A DNA stretch of 64,000 nucleotides, from contig JAJKFL010000002.1 of the NCBI GenBank assembly GCA_021186555.1, forward strand, positions 3,986,501 through 4,050,500, given 5' to 3'. Below the pieces are notes generated by a model. The model was not told the origin of the DNA. It was given only the letters and a program-made list of their open reading frames with translations, and ran no database searches. The stretch is from Reticulitermes speratus (Eukaryota > Arthropoda > Insecta > Blattodea > Rhinotermitidae). The number at the start of each line of letters is the position of its first letter. The stretch's first letter is position 1. The position numbers and the translations under genes are program-made. Shown here in pieces: positions 22,175 through 32,925 of this stretch.

Positions 22175-22860
22175 GTGCTGAAGAGAGCCGATCGTGACCT
22201 ATTTGAAGATATGTCCCGATATTCCGCGGGAAATGCTAAGGAAGCAGGCGAAATGCTTCGGCCACGAAAACGGATGTTGCTTAAAACATTTCGGGTTGTT
22301 GCCCGGCGTCAATTTTTGGTGTATGACCAACGTTTCGGGATCACTTCTTTGTCCCATCTTCAGGGTCTTAGGTAAAAAGGATGCCAGCAGGTAAGGAAAA
22401 TGTGTTTATATAGGAGTAGGGTCCAATGGTATTATTGAATGGACGAGTCAATCAGGAAGAAGGGGAGATGTGTGTGTTTGATCAGTTCTGACAGGGACTG
22501 GGAGGGGGAAAATGTGTAAGCAGTGGTGGGGCTATATATACACTATATATATATATATATATGTCGATGGCTGTAGCCACGGAGGAAAAAATTCACAAGC
22601 GGAAGGAAGGGAGCCAAAACTCTAAGAACCGTTACCAAGTACTATCACTGGGTGTGATTGAGTGGCAGAGAAGGAGAGTTGCTGTTTTCTTGCAGGAGTC
22701 GTATGATGGGTTTCCATGCTCCGCTAAGTATCAATCCATCTTTCCTGTTGATATTATTAGGGCGCAGGTTCAAAAATTAACGCCGGGCAACAACCCAAAA
22801 ATTTTAAGCAACATTTACGACCAGGCGGAAGCCTTCAATTACATAAACCCTTCCGATATT
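22175..22860. repeat. Inverted pair of a dispersed repeat
   Basis: gttgcttaaaacatttcggg + ttgttgcccggcg near 22275-22312 reappears inverted near 22778-22815 (cgccgggcaacaacccaaaa). A hammerhead-like core sits at 22325-22367, and (TA)n at about 22545-22560. A 141-codon open frame (22561-22986) crosses the right arm and is unlikely to be a gene. Confidence 0.5.
22325..22367 (-). ncRNA. Hammerhead-ribozyme-like motif
   Basis: Minus strand: CTGAAGA (complement of 22357-22363), extra T, helix II GGGA/TCCC with an 11-nt loop, GAAAC (complement of 22332-22336), minimal helix III, and helix I GACC (complement of 22364-22367) pairing perfectly with GGTC (complement of 22325-22328). Confidence 0.55.
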
Positions 22861-23239
22861 TGCACGAAAGTGGCTCATTGCAATACAATGTACAGACTTA
22901 CCGCTATACCAGGCTTGTTCCTTGCGAAGTATTACAACATAGGACATGTGTTTGGTTTAAATCTAGACGTGAGAGTGGCTGTCTAACTCCAGTTCTTCCT
23001 CAGTTTTGTAGAAGAAATCTGGAGATACGATCGGTGTCAAAATATTTCATAACCGATCCTTCACAAATCTCTTTCTGCTTACGTGTTATAGTGACGTCAT
23101 ATTGCTGATTCCTACCTGAAATTCTGTACTTCGAAATAGAATTAGTCAATAGTTTTGTCTTCTTCACCAATTGGAATACGTCTTCCTTCTTCTCATGATT
23201 CTGTCCTTTAATAGTACGCAATCCACGGTAGTTTGGTCT

Positions 23240-23520
23240 TCTTACTGGGCATAACACCCTGAGAAGAAATCTCTACATAATGGGGTTGATTGACAGTCTG
23301 TTGTGTAGGAGGTGCGAGGCAGAGGAGGAGACTCAGCTGATGTTTTGTGTGAGTGAGAAGCTTTGACAACACACAGACATACCTGTCTGGGTTCCTTCTT
23401 TTTGGACCCTGAGGATGTCAGAGAACTATGTCTGTGGGCAATCTGGAACTTTATTAAAGGGACAGGGCTTCCCCATGATTTGGTTTTCAGCTTAAGGGAC
23501 ACAAAGTATCTGCCAAAGGC
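23240..23520 (+). pseudogene. Non-LTR retrotransposon C-terminal (post-RNase H) fragment
   Basis: Broken frames encode LRRNLYIMGLIDSLLCRRCE, EEETQLMFCV and, after a frame shift near 23360, HTCLGSFFLDPEDVRELC and AIWNFIKGTGL. This is the zinc-knuckle-like C-terminal section (C..C..E-E-T-x-x-H/C) of R1/jockey-type LINE polyproteins. A stop and frameshift show it is dead. It is a different LINE family from LINE-A and LINE-B. Upstream (22990-23240) is unrecognised, and 23521-23888 shows nothing. Confidence 0.7.
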
Positions 23521-23888
23521 CTACATGCACCGGTATCGAACAGGGCTCTATCGATTATTATTCAAGTACGTACCTTGCCTGTCTTGTTATTTGGTCCTTG
23601 GCTTAGCAATACCTCCACAGCCAAGCTTAATAAAGCAGCAATTGTAGCACTGTTTCTACGAATTTTAGAAAATCTAACACTTTATGCGACTTAGCGTAAA
23701 TTTTACCACTTCTTAGAATAAGAGAGTCCGGCTCAATAAAGTATTTAGCTCAGTATAAGCTTACTGTACGAAATGTTAAAGAGGTTTATTTGCCATGTTT
23801 AATCGTAGCGATAAGAAATAGGCGTTTCTAGAGGATTAATATAGTTGTTTTGTCTAAGGTATTATTTAGCAAGGGCTTTTTTGAGAAG

Positions 23889-24140
23889 GGCCCCGCAGCA
23901 GATGCTACGGACGCACCGCAGCCTTGAGACTTATTGTGAAACCCTGTGATGAAGATGATTAATTTTTTTCGTTTTTCCTTTTAATGTAAAACCGGTGGAA
24001 AGAAATTGACAGGGGAAAACCGAAGTCCTCGGAGAAAAATCTGTACCAGTGCCATTTTGTCCACCACAAATCCCACATGGACTGACCCGGGCCTCCGCGG
24101 TGAGAGGCCGGCGACTATCCGCGTGAGCCATGGCACGGCT
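23889..24140 (-). mobile_element. SINE-D (tRNA-Glu-like), copy 1
   Basis: On the minus strand: tRNA-like head gccatggctcacgcggatag, anticodon-arm-like cctctcaccgcgg and gcccgggtc, then body gtgggatttgtggtggac, ctccgaggacttcggtttt and 'cagcatctgctgcggggcc'. The CTC-containing arm with ggcccgggt resembles tRNA-Glu. The B box is cut short in this copy. Confidence 0.75.
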
Positions 24141-25367
24141 CTAACAAGTGCTTAGAAGAAATTCGAAATCAAATGTTATATAAATGTCATAGGTCACAGA
24201 ACCGCTTAACTTTTGTAATTGGCTACTAGCAATTTGAACTTATCACTTCCCAAAACAAAACACGCACGTATCCGTTCGTAACCACAACTTCAGGACCGCA
24301 AAGTTCTAAATAATATTTACAAAAACGTATCAGAAAATCAATGAAGCAAGCTACAAAACTGCCACAATATTTCTTGTCCTCACCTAACGAAATTCCATGT
24401 ATTGCACGTCTCTTTCAAAAGTCTTGCAAACTAACATTCGAAAGATGTTATATCCTTAAAAATTAACAGGGCCTTTTTTTTGCAGATTCCAAGCCAAAAT
24501 TAATTAAATTTTGATTAAAACTATGTGGGTGGTACAGAGACCTGTTACACAGCAAACTATTTAAACGTGCGGTTTGGGCCTCTAGCTAAAGCGAAATACC
24601 TCTGCCGTTGAAACGGAACACAAAACAATACACAAAAAAGAGGGTCAATATTCACCCCGCTTGCGACTCTCGTGCCAAACTCAGCTGGCTGCAGCGTGCA
24701 TCCTTGAATGACACAAGCAGTGAGATAGCCAAAATAAATATATGAGTTAGATTAAATTAGATTAATTCCTTTAAAATATCTCTCCCGAGTTTTCCCGAGC
24801 TGAAGTCCTTTTCTAGAAAAAAAAATACGAAGTAATGGGATCATTACGCTGTATTATTTTAAATTTTTGAATTACACTATGTAACACGATTTTTGTTCCT
24901 GGGTAGTAAGTGTTATTTTCTGATTTCTTATATCTAAAAAGTATAGAAAATGGCTATTATTCCTCTCAAACTTTGCTTTTGTGACCAGGACAGTGATATT
25001 TTGAAATTCACCTATAATGAGAAAACGGGCGAATTTGCGTCTTTTCCTTCACATCAAGTCAGAAATAAAGCAACATATGAATAAAAAAAAACAGTCAAAT
25101 AATTATTTGACTGTTTTTTTAAAGAAATTTTCATTGATAATTTTAATACTGGTGTCCATCCTATTTTCATAATTCCTATTTCGTTATAATTCTTTATATT
25201 TCTGCAACAAGGAATAACAGCAACTTGATAGATGTATGATTCGTGAATTGTCAAAATAATGCCTCCCAATGTCACAACGTTAAGCTGTGAAGCCTCTTGT
25301 AGCAGGCCTAGATATGCAAATTAGCTACGCCTTTGCTAATAATTTTTTTTTGTATAACGAAGTAACC
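24141..25367. other. AT-rich DNA, nothing recognised apart from a small palindrome
   Basis: No element ends or gene-like frames seen; see the palindrome at 25085-25120. Confidence 0.45.
25085..25120. repeat. 36-bp perfect palindrome
   Basis: Seven A, cagtcaaataattatttgac, tg, seven T. It is fully self-complementary, with no flanking duplication noticed. It could extrude as a small cruciform. Confidence 0.8.
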
Positions 25368-25515
25368 GACTAAGTAACTCCATGGAGCTGAGACTCCTTG
25401 AGAAGCTAGTAATTCTTCAGCTAGTCTCGAAATTTCCTACATTTTATGGGATACGAAAGTTCATTACCGCTTTCACAAAAGCCCGCGCTACTTGTCCCTA
25501 CACTAAGACACGTCA
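25368..25515 (-). pseudogene. LINE-A 3' UTR fragment
   Basis: Complement of the LINE-A 3' end: gactaagtaactccatggag, gaagctagtaattcttcagc, tcattaccgctttcacaa and 'gcgctacttgtccct'. Only the tail and the last few codons remain. Confidence 0.7.
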
Positions 25516-27110
25516 AGCGAATTGTTATTGTTAAACGTGACATAATAACACAGTTTGGTAACAGTGAAATTCCGTACAAACAAGTGTAGGATTTTTTGCA
25601 CGGAATTCCATCTATGTACTCATAAACCGTGAGCGTAGTTTGACTACTTTGCCCTTGTAACTGTTCAGTTTCCTGTTAAGAAACGTAAAGATTCAGACAT
25701 CGACACTGTCGTATTTTGAACGTATTCCCTCCAATCTAACACAAAATTTCAATCATTATCTTCGGCTCGTAAAAATATTTTTGATACCTCTGGTAAAACG
25801 CGGGTGTTTTGAGACGGGAATTTTCGGTCGGCGGTATCAATTCGCTGTCGGTGATCACTGCATTTCGCAATAAATCACTAAAAAAACTGTACAATATAAA
25901 TATCGTCACTTGTTTTCGTAGGGACGATGCTTGTCAATAATCCTGGATACTGCAGGTTATGGGCGTGAAGTTACTTCAATTGGATCATAGATGGCTCTAG
26001 TGAAGCTTTCTAGTGACCACAGTGATTAATCTTAGTGTTCTTTAAAAAGGCGTGGAATTTCTTAAAAAACTGTGCGAATATAAACTTTCCAAAAAAAATC
26101 TTAACACATGGAAATAATTAAATTATATCCAAAAATATTATGGATAAGTGCATTTGTATTTGGTTTGCATTTATTTCTTGGATACTGAGTGACTACTATG
26201 TCATCCACGTTTTCAAATTCAAATAAAAATTGTTAATTATTGTAACGCTAAAATTGAACGGACTTTTAATTTGGAATTTACGATTCATGAGACAATATAT
26301 CGCATTTCTTTCACAACAAAACACGTACGATCTGCAACTTTTTGTGATAAACGCCTCTAAGAAGACTCTCTGGATAATCAAACAGTAAAAATAAAAAGTA
26401 GCTTTGCTCTCAGAACACAGAATTATTTTCCAATGGACGAAAAAAAAAAGCAAAAACAATTGAAAAGTAATTCCGATATACAATATGGCAGCGACTGGAG
26501 GATTTCAATTGCTCGAATTCTGTAACATTAATAATTCGTGTCAAATTTGCTTACAATCCCAGAATGTACATTTTGACGGAAGATTTATTTGATAGAAATA
26601 GAAACAGTTATTGCAAACGACTGCATGAAATGTGATATTGTATACGAGTTAAAAAGTTTTGTAATGATAACACACTGCTGAATTTTAAGCGCTATATTTA
26701 AATTCAAAACAACAATTGATTTTCTTTCATTTACATTCGTTTCACAGCAGGGAGAGCTTCTCATGAATTAAGCAGAATATCGTAGCTGTTTCTCTAGAAA
26801 TGTAAAAATGAGCGAATGTTAAAATTTAATTCAGTACTTCCAAAAACTTTTTAAATAGAGTTTGGAATTGCATTGTTCATCGGAAAGAGAAATTAAATTT
26901 ATTTCTCTCTTACAACTGTTAATCAAAATCATTTAACAATCACAGTGAAACCATTTCTTATAGAGATACAATAACACCACTGAAAATGTGGAAATAGTTT
27001 AAGATTGTTTTATGATGTGTATTTATTTCTGTCTTAAATCAATTATAAGCATTCTTATTGTCACGTGTTTTTCACACAAAAAAATAATTGTGAATAATAA
27101 TTTACTTTCT
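25516..27110. other. AT-rich DNA, nothing recognised
   Basis: About 1.6 kb with no repeat family I can identify. Confidence 0.45.
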
Positions 27111-27209
27111 CATACCCACGACATGTTTCGGCACTCTCATACAATCCTTAAGTGAAGTCTCAGTTGCTCTGTCACAAACTATACAGGATTTTCAGAAAAA
27201 TTGACAATA

Positions 27210-27470
27210 AGTTTATACTGATTTTGATGTACACGTGGCAGATGATACACATCTGATCACCTGCTCACCATTGATATTTGAGAATTTCACCCACCGTGAC
27301 ACTAGGTCTTGTACCCCGGAATAGCAGAAAGTGGCGTCTAGTGTCTGAAGGCAGGAAGTGACAGCTCGTTTCACGTCGGTGTCTGTTGCAAATCGCTTGC
27401 AGCCCAGGTACGTCTTAAGGGGACCAAAGAGATAAAAATCACTGATCACGAGAAGGTGACTCTAGGGAGG
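27210..27470 (-). pseudogene. mariner transposase C-terminal fragment
   Basis: The minus strand encodes YPP*SHLL, then SDFYLFGPLKTYLGCKRFAT, DTDVKRAVTSCLQTLDATF and GVQDLVSRWVKFSNINGEQV. This is the C-terminal third of a mariner transposase, where intact relatives have a P-Y-S-P-D-L-A-P-x-D stretch containing the last catalytic Asp. Here a stop replaces the tyrosine of that stretch, and its DLAP part is changed. No terminal inverted repeat was found nearby. It is a decayed relic unrelated by sequence to the hairpin MITEs. Confidence 0.75.
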
Positions 27471-27835
27471 GTAATCTGTAACTTTCAAAACATAAGGTCA
27501 CAAGTGTGTTTTGCAAAATTCGTTCCATAAAACTTTTCCAATGTAATTACTAGATCATACTTAACAGTCGTGTCAGTTCCAAAATTATTTGCTTTTATAA
27601 AATTATATTTAAAGTGATTGATTATAATGGGTAGTTTTATTGTGTATTAAATTTAAAAATTTTTTTTCTTTAATTTATTTCCCTGAAGATGGAAGCATTA
27701 CCATCCCTCGAAACGTCAAAACGTACTCAATGACACAGTGACAAATCCCAGAGAACTTAATCTTCAGCAGCTCCGCTGTAATGAAATCGAATATCGCTAA
27801 TAAAATCGAACTCTTACAATGTCACTGAAGTGACT
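27471..27835. other. Contains a degenerate GAAAC-type core
   Basis: CTGAAGA (27683-27689) and GAAAC (27710-27714) are present in the right order, but the intervening helix II pairs poorly. It is probably a decayed member of the hammerhead-like repeat group. Nothing else seen. Confidence 0.35.
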
Positions 27836-27839
27836 GAAT

Positions 27840-27990
27840 AATTTGTGTGTTATAAACGAGTGTCGTTATAACCGAGGAGTATAATGTTATGGTTAACAGT
27901 GAGGAATTAATTGGTAATACAGAATATCTGACGCTAAAAGCGAGTTAGCGCATAAACCGATGTCGTTATAACCGGGTTCGACTGTATTTT
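27840..27990 (-). mobile_element. Half of a pogo-like element
   Basis: Inverse of 20370-20515: gtgtcgttataaccgagg, atggttaacagtgaggaatt and gatgtcgttataaccggg + ttcgactgta. It ends at a TA, as pogo-like termini do. Confidence 0.5.
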
Positions 27991-28487
27991 GTTATCAACT
28001 TGACTGTAGTTGTGGCTTAGATGGATTGTAGAATCTTCATAGCAAATTCCTGCTAAGCGCATGTACTGGAAGGGACTCAAAACAAAACCTTTCTTCTATT
28101 CTGTTTGAAGTGCATTCATCTTCACACTGAAGGCAAGAGTTTCTCGCTGAGCTTAATACCGGATTTGTGAGATCGACAGCAATCTCGCCTTTGTCTCCAA
28201 GGTAACGACCTCTCATAGGCCTGGTGACACATGTTCACATCCTAAGCGGTCAAAAGATTAGCATCTCACCCCAAGAATTTTGCGTGGTAAGGGTCAACTG
28301 TGTAATGTTGTGTGCGTCGTCAAAATCTGATTCTTGGGCAGCGAGAAACACTGAGGTCAATTGGAAGGGGCGAATGGTTCAATTAGCAATTACAGAAAAT
28401 TTTACTTCAGATAAGGCGCTCACGAGTTTGTAAAACCTTTACTGCGGAGGTTTAAAACAATATTTAAATTATTTTTTCTTATTAAAG
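27991..28487. other. No recognised feature
   Basis: Nothing family-like seen. Confidence 0.4.
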
Positions 28488-28730
28488 GGCCCCGCAGCAG
28501 ATGCTACGTACGCACCGCAGCCTTAAGGCTTATTGTGCAACCCTGTGAAGATGATGAAGTTTTTTCTGCTTTCCATTTTAATGGAGCACCGGTGGAAGAA
28601 ATTGACAGGGAAAAACCGAAGTACTTGGAGAAAAACCTGTCCTAGTGCCACTTTCTCCACCACAAATCCCACATGGACCGACCCGGGATTGAGAGGTCGG
28701 CGACTAACCGCCTGAGCCATGGCACGGCCA
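28488..28730 (-). mobile_element. SINE-D, copy 2
   Basis: Starts gggccccgcagcagatgcta, as in the other two SINE-D copies, and ends in the complement of the tRNA-like head (gcctgagccatggcacggcc). The B-box region is deleted (cccgggattgagaggtcggc). Confidence 0.75.
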
Positions 28731-28794
28731 AAATCTTAGTTAGAAACCGTAGCTACTTCAACACACATTATTTTTTTTGTGTGTTTGTGGTGAA

Positions 28795-29072
28795 GGGCCC
28801 CGCAGCAGAAGCAACGGACGCACCCAGCCTGAAGGCTTTTTGTGCAACCCTGTGATAAAATGAAGAGAAAAATAATTAGTTTTTTCGTTTTTCCTTGTAA
28901 TGGAGCACCGGTCGAATGAAATTGACGGGGAAAACTGAAGTACTCGGAGAAAAACCTGCCCTAGTGTCACTTTGTCTACCACAAATCCCACATGGACTGA
29001 CCCCCAGGATCGAACCCGGGCCTCCGCGGTGAGAGGCCGACGACTGACCGCCTGAGCCATGACACGGCCATC
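28795..29072 (-). mobile_element. SINE-D, copy 3, most complete
   Basis: Keeps the full head: complement of ggcggtcagtcgtcggcctc, tcaccgcggaggcccggg and the B box gggttcgatcctggg. Arranged in the same direction as copy 2, only 65 bp away, so this may be a local duplication or two insertions. Confidence 0.8.
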
Positions 29073-29382
29073 GTACGTTTTACCTGCAGACAAGAAGTGT
29101 GCAAATATGAAGGTTGTGCGAGAGATTTGGCCCTGAAGATGAACGCGACATCGACATCGACATCCACTCAAACAACACAGAGGCACGTCGCAGAAAATCT
29201 GAATCTTCAGTAACGTTTCTGCGAGAAACTCAAATCTCGCACAGAATTGCCTTCGTTAGACTTCACATTGCTGTCTGTGCCAAGACACTTGCTAGTCTTT
29301 TGAAACACTTTGCGTTCCCCGAATTGAGCCCTTTAATTCAATCCTCATATCCTGCAGAACAATGTATATAAATGTACACTAA
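29073..29382. other. No recognised feature
   Basis: An 85-codon frame (29114-29371) shows no family resemblance. Confidence 0.4.
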
Positions 29383-30190
29383 CTGACTGACTCCATGGAG
29401 CAGAGGTCTTTCTGAGAAGCTAACAAGGTCCTTAGCTGGTTAAAAAATTCCACCAGCATTTTATGGAAATCGAATGTTCATTACTGCCTTCACAAGGGCC
29501 CACCAACTCTCCATATCCTGTTCCACAGCAATCCAATCTATGTCCCCAACCCACATCTTGAATATCCTTTTTAATATTATCCTCTCATCTATTCCTACGT
29601 CTTCCAAGTGTTTTCTTACCTTCAGGTTTCCTTATCAGAACCCTATATGCATATCGCCTTCCCCCGAATTTTATTCTTCTTTATTTTATTACCGGAAAAA
29701 TATTTGGTGAGGGGTACAGATCATTAAGCTCCTCGTTATGTAGTCTTCTCCACTCCCCTGTTACCTCGTACCTCTTAGACCCAAATATCCCCCTCAGCAC
29801 CCTATTCTCGAACACCCTCAGCCTATGTTCCTCCCTCAGTGTTGAAGACCAAGTTTCACACCCATACAAAACAACAGGCACAATTATATTTCTGTACATC
29901 TTAATGTTTGTATTTTTGGACAGAAACTGTAAGACAGAAGATTCTGCACCGAATGATAACAAGCATTCAATGACTTCAATCTGCTCTTAATTTCTTCCTG
30001 AATGGAATTTTGATTTGTTAGGGTTGTTCCCAGATATCTAAAATGTCCCACCATTTCAAATGATTTATTGCCTTTCTTTATGTTGTGATTTTGTCCTGCA
30101 TTATGCTCACGAGACATAAAAAACACTTAGTTTTCTCAGCATTTACTTCTAAACTAATCTCTTTACATCTCTTTACTGCCTACAAACAAA
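29383..30190 (-). pseudogene. LINE-A, longest copy in the window
   Basis: The minus strand encodes, in order and with frame breaks, a degraded EVNAEKTK-like segment, MSREHNAGQNHNIKKGNKSF, RYLGTTLTNQNSIQEEIKSR, KSLNACYHSVQNLLS, then KNTNIKMYRNIIVPVVLYGC, ETWSSTLREEHRLRVFENRV and GEWRRLHNEELNDLY. These are the thumb and C-terminal parts of a non-LTR retrotransposon reverse transcriptase. The segment after LNDLY is reduced and mutated; the 3' UTR ends near 29383 at ctccatggag with a (GACT)n/(AACT)n-like tail. Truncated at the 5' side. Confidence 0.8.
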
Positions 30191-30299
30191 GCTATAGTGT
30201 TTTTTTCTTTATAGTTGATTCATATTCGTTCACTTATCTATCACTGACGATATATAATTTTAGCAATTTAAAGAAAATTGTAACTTCCCAGAGATTTTA

Positions 30300-30540
30300 A
30301 TTTCAGGCTTCCGCCGCGATGTTGATGTAATCTGTGGTCTTTTGGGTGATTACACGGCGTCGTGAGGTAATTATTTACCGACGTTTCGGGACTACGTGTC
30401 GGTCCCATCTTCACGGGTCGAGATTTCTAGAAGGAAAGAAAGCCGTTGACAAGGAAACTTGGCAGCGTAGCGGGGATAGGGAAACGTGCGATGTGACAAG
30501 CCAATAGAATGAGAGGGTGGGGGGGGGGGGTTTGGATGCA
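30300..30540 (-). repeat. Single copy of the 'gccgcgatgttgat' hammerhead-like repeat
   Basis: Shares aggcttccgccgcgatgttg, gacgtttcgggac and tcggtcccat with the 269-bp tandem units at 34.5 kb and with 57.54 kb. Contains the core at 30376-30418. Followed by 'gccaatagaatgagaggg' and a G run, then unique DNA. Confidence 0.6.
30376..30418 (-). ncRNA. Hammerhead-like motif, one core change
   Basis: Minus strand: GTGAAGA in place of CTGAAGA (first base changed), extra T, helix II GGGAC/GTCCC perfect over 5 bp, GAAAC, GTC, GG. The C3 change would be expected to abolish activity. Confidence 0.4.
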
Positions 30541-30657
30541 AGGTCACAATATGCTCAGAGATTTATTAACCACGGTTAATTCGTTTTTATTCTTAAAGTG
30601 TTGTTACGTGTTGCTACCTGTCTCGTTCCTGCTATGGTCAGCACGATAGAAAATAAT

Positions 30658-30838
30658 TACGTATTATACACGTGTCTATTACGTATTATACACGTGTCTA
30701 TTACATATTATACACGTGTCTATTACGTATTATGCACGTGTCTATTACATATTATACACGTGTCTATTACGTATTATACACGTGTCTATTACGTATTATA
30801 CACGTGTCTATTACGTATTATACACGTGTCTATTACAA
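30658..30838 (+). repeat. 22-bp tandem array (attatacacgtgtctattac)
   Basis: Eight copies of a 22-bp unit that contains tacacgtgt (CACGTG), nearly identical. Open in two frames only because no unit contains a stop. Confidence 0.9.
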
Positions 30839-31779
30839 CAGGGGGTTATTTAATATTGACAATAATAACCGTGTTACGATAATAGTTCAAGGTCACGCAA
30901 TATGGTGAGGCTGTTCTGCATAAATCAGGCAGATATTACCTTTAAATTAAGAAGTTTCTGAAATGTGGGATTGAGAAAATATATTTTAAGATTAACAGCA
31001 CAACTATAGAGGCGTAGCAATAAAATAACAACAAGTGGTTAAATTTACATACGAAATTTTTAATTTAAATGCATAACGTCGGTACTAATAACGAAGACAA
31101 AAGGAAGGCTGAACACTGGCGTCCGATCTACAGAGAGACGTAGCCGTCGGCAGTCGCCCTCTGGTTCTTTACGTAGCACTAATCAATAAATTTCTGTTGT
31201 TGCTGAAACGACCATTTCAGCAGTTCTGTATCTTCATCTTCTTTTCTCTTCTTCTTCCAGATCACCAACATTTATTTTTCCTCATTTCCCCTTTTCATTC
31301 TTGAATCCTCATCCTAGGTTTTGTCCCAGTTCCTTTGAACTCCTTCCAAAGCAATAAGGTCCCTTGGCCATTTGTTGGCCTCCTCCATACAACTGGCATC
31401 AAACGAGTACAATTCTTCATAGCACTTTTGCTAAAAATTTGTCAAAGAATAGAAGTAAAGAGATAAAAAGAGAAGACAGCGAAACTTTGTTTTTATTTTC
31501 CGTTTCTCAGTGCTTCTTTTAAAGAAATATTACAGAGAAAGAAAATTTAATAGATTTTCTTGTTAATACAGACATACCGTGTGAGATTTCAGATTTGCTT
31601 TATGGTTTGTGTAGTAATTGTGTAAAAATGTACAATCCGCAGCCTACCACTTTACCGTCTATATTATTGCTTCTGTTTTATAAAATTATATTGTTATTAA
31701 AACAAACTGCTAGTTTTCGTATCAATTAATATATGACTCACGAACTGGACCACAAATCACACACAAACACATCCACTCT
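30839..31779. other. No recognised feature
   Basis: Mixed sequence with a T/C-rich stretch at 31230-31330. Nothing identified. Confidence 0.4.
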
Positions 31780-31838
31780 TCACTGTTTACAAACCAACGA
31801 AATGCACTACACTTTCACTTTTTATTATCTATTAATCA

Positions 31839-31884
31839 TCCCCTACATATGTTTCGGTCTTATATAAGGCCATCTTCAGGGGTT
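31839..31884 (-). ncRNA. Hammerhead-ribozyme-like motif, outer left arm
   Basis: Minus strand: CTGAAGA (complement of 31873-31879), extra T, helix II GGCCTT/AAGACC with one mismatch, GAAA, CATATGTA, GGGG pairing with CCC before the core. The partner on the right (about 32030-32065, plus) keeps GAAACATATGTAGGGG, but its CTGAAGA is mutated to AACAAGA. Confidence 0.5.
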
Positions 31885-32127
31885 CATAAACTACGTTCAT
31901 TTTACATCCAATATTTGTCTGCTATCATAATTAGTCCAATTTCTTTGTATATAGATTACAATTCCTTCCAATGTCTGTATTTGAAGTATATATAAATAAA
32001 AATCACAGAATATGAAATATCCTTAAACAAGATGGCCTTATAAGGACCGAAACATATGTAGGGGTTGATGAATAAATAATAAAAGTGAAATAATAAATTT
32101 ATAACCAACTGATACACAATTGAACCC

Positions 32128-32267
32128 CTTTTATTGTAGCGTCTATATTATTATACGTCTATATTATTATACGTCTATATTATTATACGTCTTATTATTA
32201 TACGTCTATATTATTATACGTCTATATTATATACGTCTATATTATTTTACGTCTATATTATTATACG
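32128..32267 (+). repeat. 16-bp tandem array, left inner arm
   Basis: cgtctatattattata repeated about 8 times with small indels. It is the reverse complement of the larger array at 32532-32925. Confidence 0.9.
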
Positions 32268-32307
32268 CCCCTACATATATTTCGGACCTCAGTCCATCCT
32301 CAGGGGG
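32268..32307 (-). ncRNA. Hammerhead-ribozyme-like motif, inner left arm
   Basis: Mirror image of 32492-32531 with one change (GAAAT instead of GAAAC). CTGAGGA core (complement of 32297-32303), helix II GGAC/GTCC, helix I CCCC/GGGG. Confidence 0.55.
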
Positions 32308-32491
32308 TCTCGTTCGTAAAAAGCCACTAAATCAAAATACATATTGTCATGGGAATATACAGCACTTATGTACAGTGTTTTAATAATTTTACCATTATAA
32401 TTAAGACAATTTTACAACAACAGTGGTACATAAGTGCTGTATATTCCCATGGCAATATGTATTTTGATTTAGTGGCTTTTTACGAACGAGA

Positions 32492-32531
32492 CCCCCTGAG
32501 GATGGACTGAGGTCCGAAACATATGTAGGGG
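32492..32531 (+). ncRNA. Best hammerhead-ribozyme-like motif in the window
   Basis: Helix I CCCC (32492-32495) with GGGG (32528-32531). Core CTGAGGA (32496-32502), fitting CUGANGA. One extra T, then helix II GGAC/GTCC closed by a TGAG loop. GAAA at 32516-32519. Helix III is CA/TG around ATAT, and the predicted cleavage follows A32527. Only 40 nt in all. Known for the family: Penelope-like elements carry small type I hammerheads. Odd points: the base between A9 and helix II, and the tiny helix III, which would favour dimer-form cleavage. Confidence 0.6.
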
Positions 32532-32925
32532 CGTATAATAATATAGACGTATAATAATATAGACGTATAATAATATAGACGTATAATAATATAGACGTAT
32601 AATAAATATAGACGTATAATAATATAGACGTATAATAATATAGACGTAAAAATAATTAGACGTATAATAATATAGACGTATAATAATATAGACATATAAT
32701 AATATAGACGTATAATAATATAGACGTATAATAATATAGACGTATAATAATATAGACGTATAATAATATAGACGTATAATAATATAGACGTATAATAATA
32801 TAGACTTATAATAATATAGACGTATAATAATATAGACGTATAATAATATAGACGTATAATAATATAGACGTATAATAATATAGACGTATAATAATATAGA
32901 CGTATAATAATATAGACGCTACAAT
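32532..32925 (+). repeat. 16-bp tandem array, right inner arm, about 24 copies
   Basis: cgtataataatataga repeated, with rare variants (cgtataataaatataga, cttataataatataga). It starts directly at the end of the hammerhead-like motif and stops at the inner terminal sequence cgctacaataaaagtgg. Confidence 0.9.

Noticed and set aside
22561-22986. 141-codon open frame as a host gene
   Set aside because: It crosses the right arm of an inverted repeat (22778-22815), starts in a (TA)n tract, and shows no domain or homology that I recognise.
27115-27165. Hammerhead-like core on the minus strand (GAAACATGTCGTGGG)
   Set aside because: CTGANGA is changed to CTTAAGGA-like sequence and helix II pairs weakly; treated as a decayed relic.
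28995-29072. Functional tRNA-Glu gene
   Set aside because: Same reason: it is the head of SINE-D, present in three copies with mutations in arms and B box.
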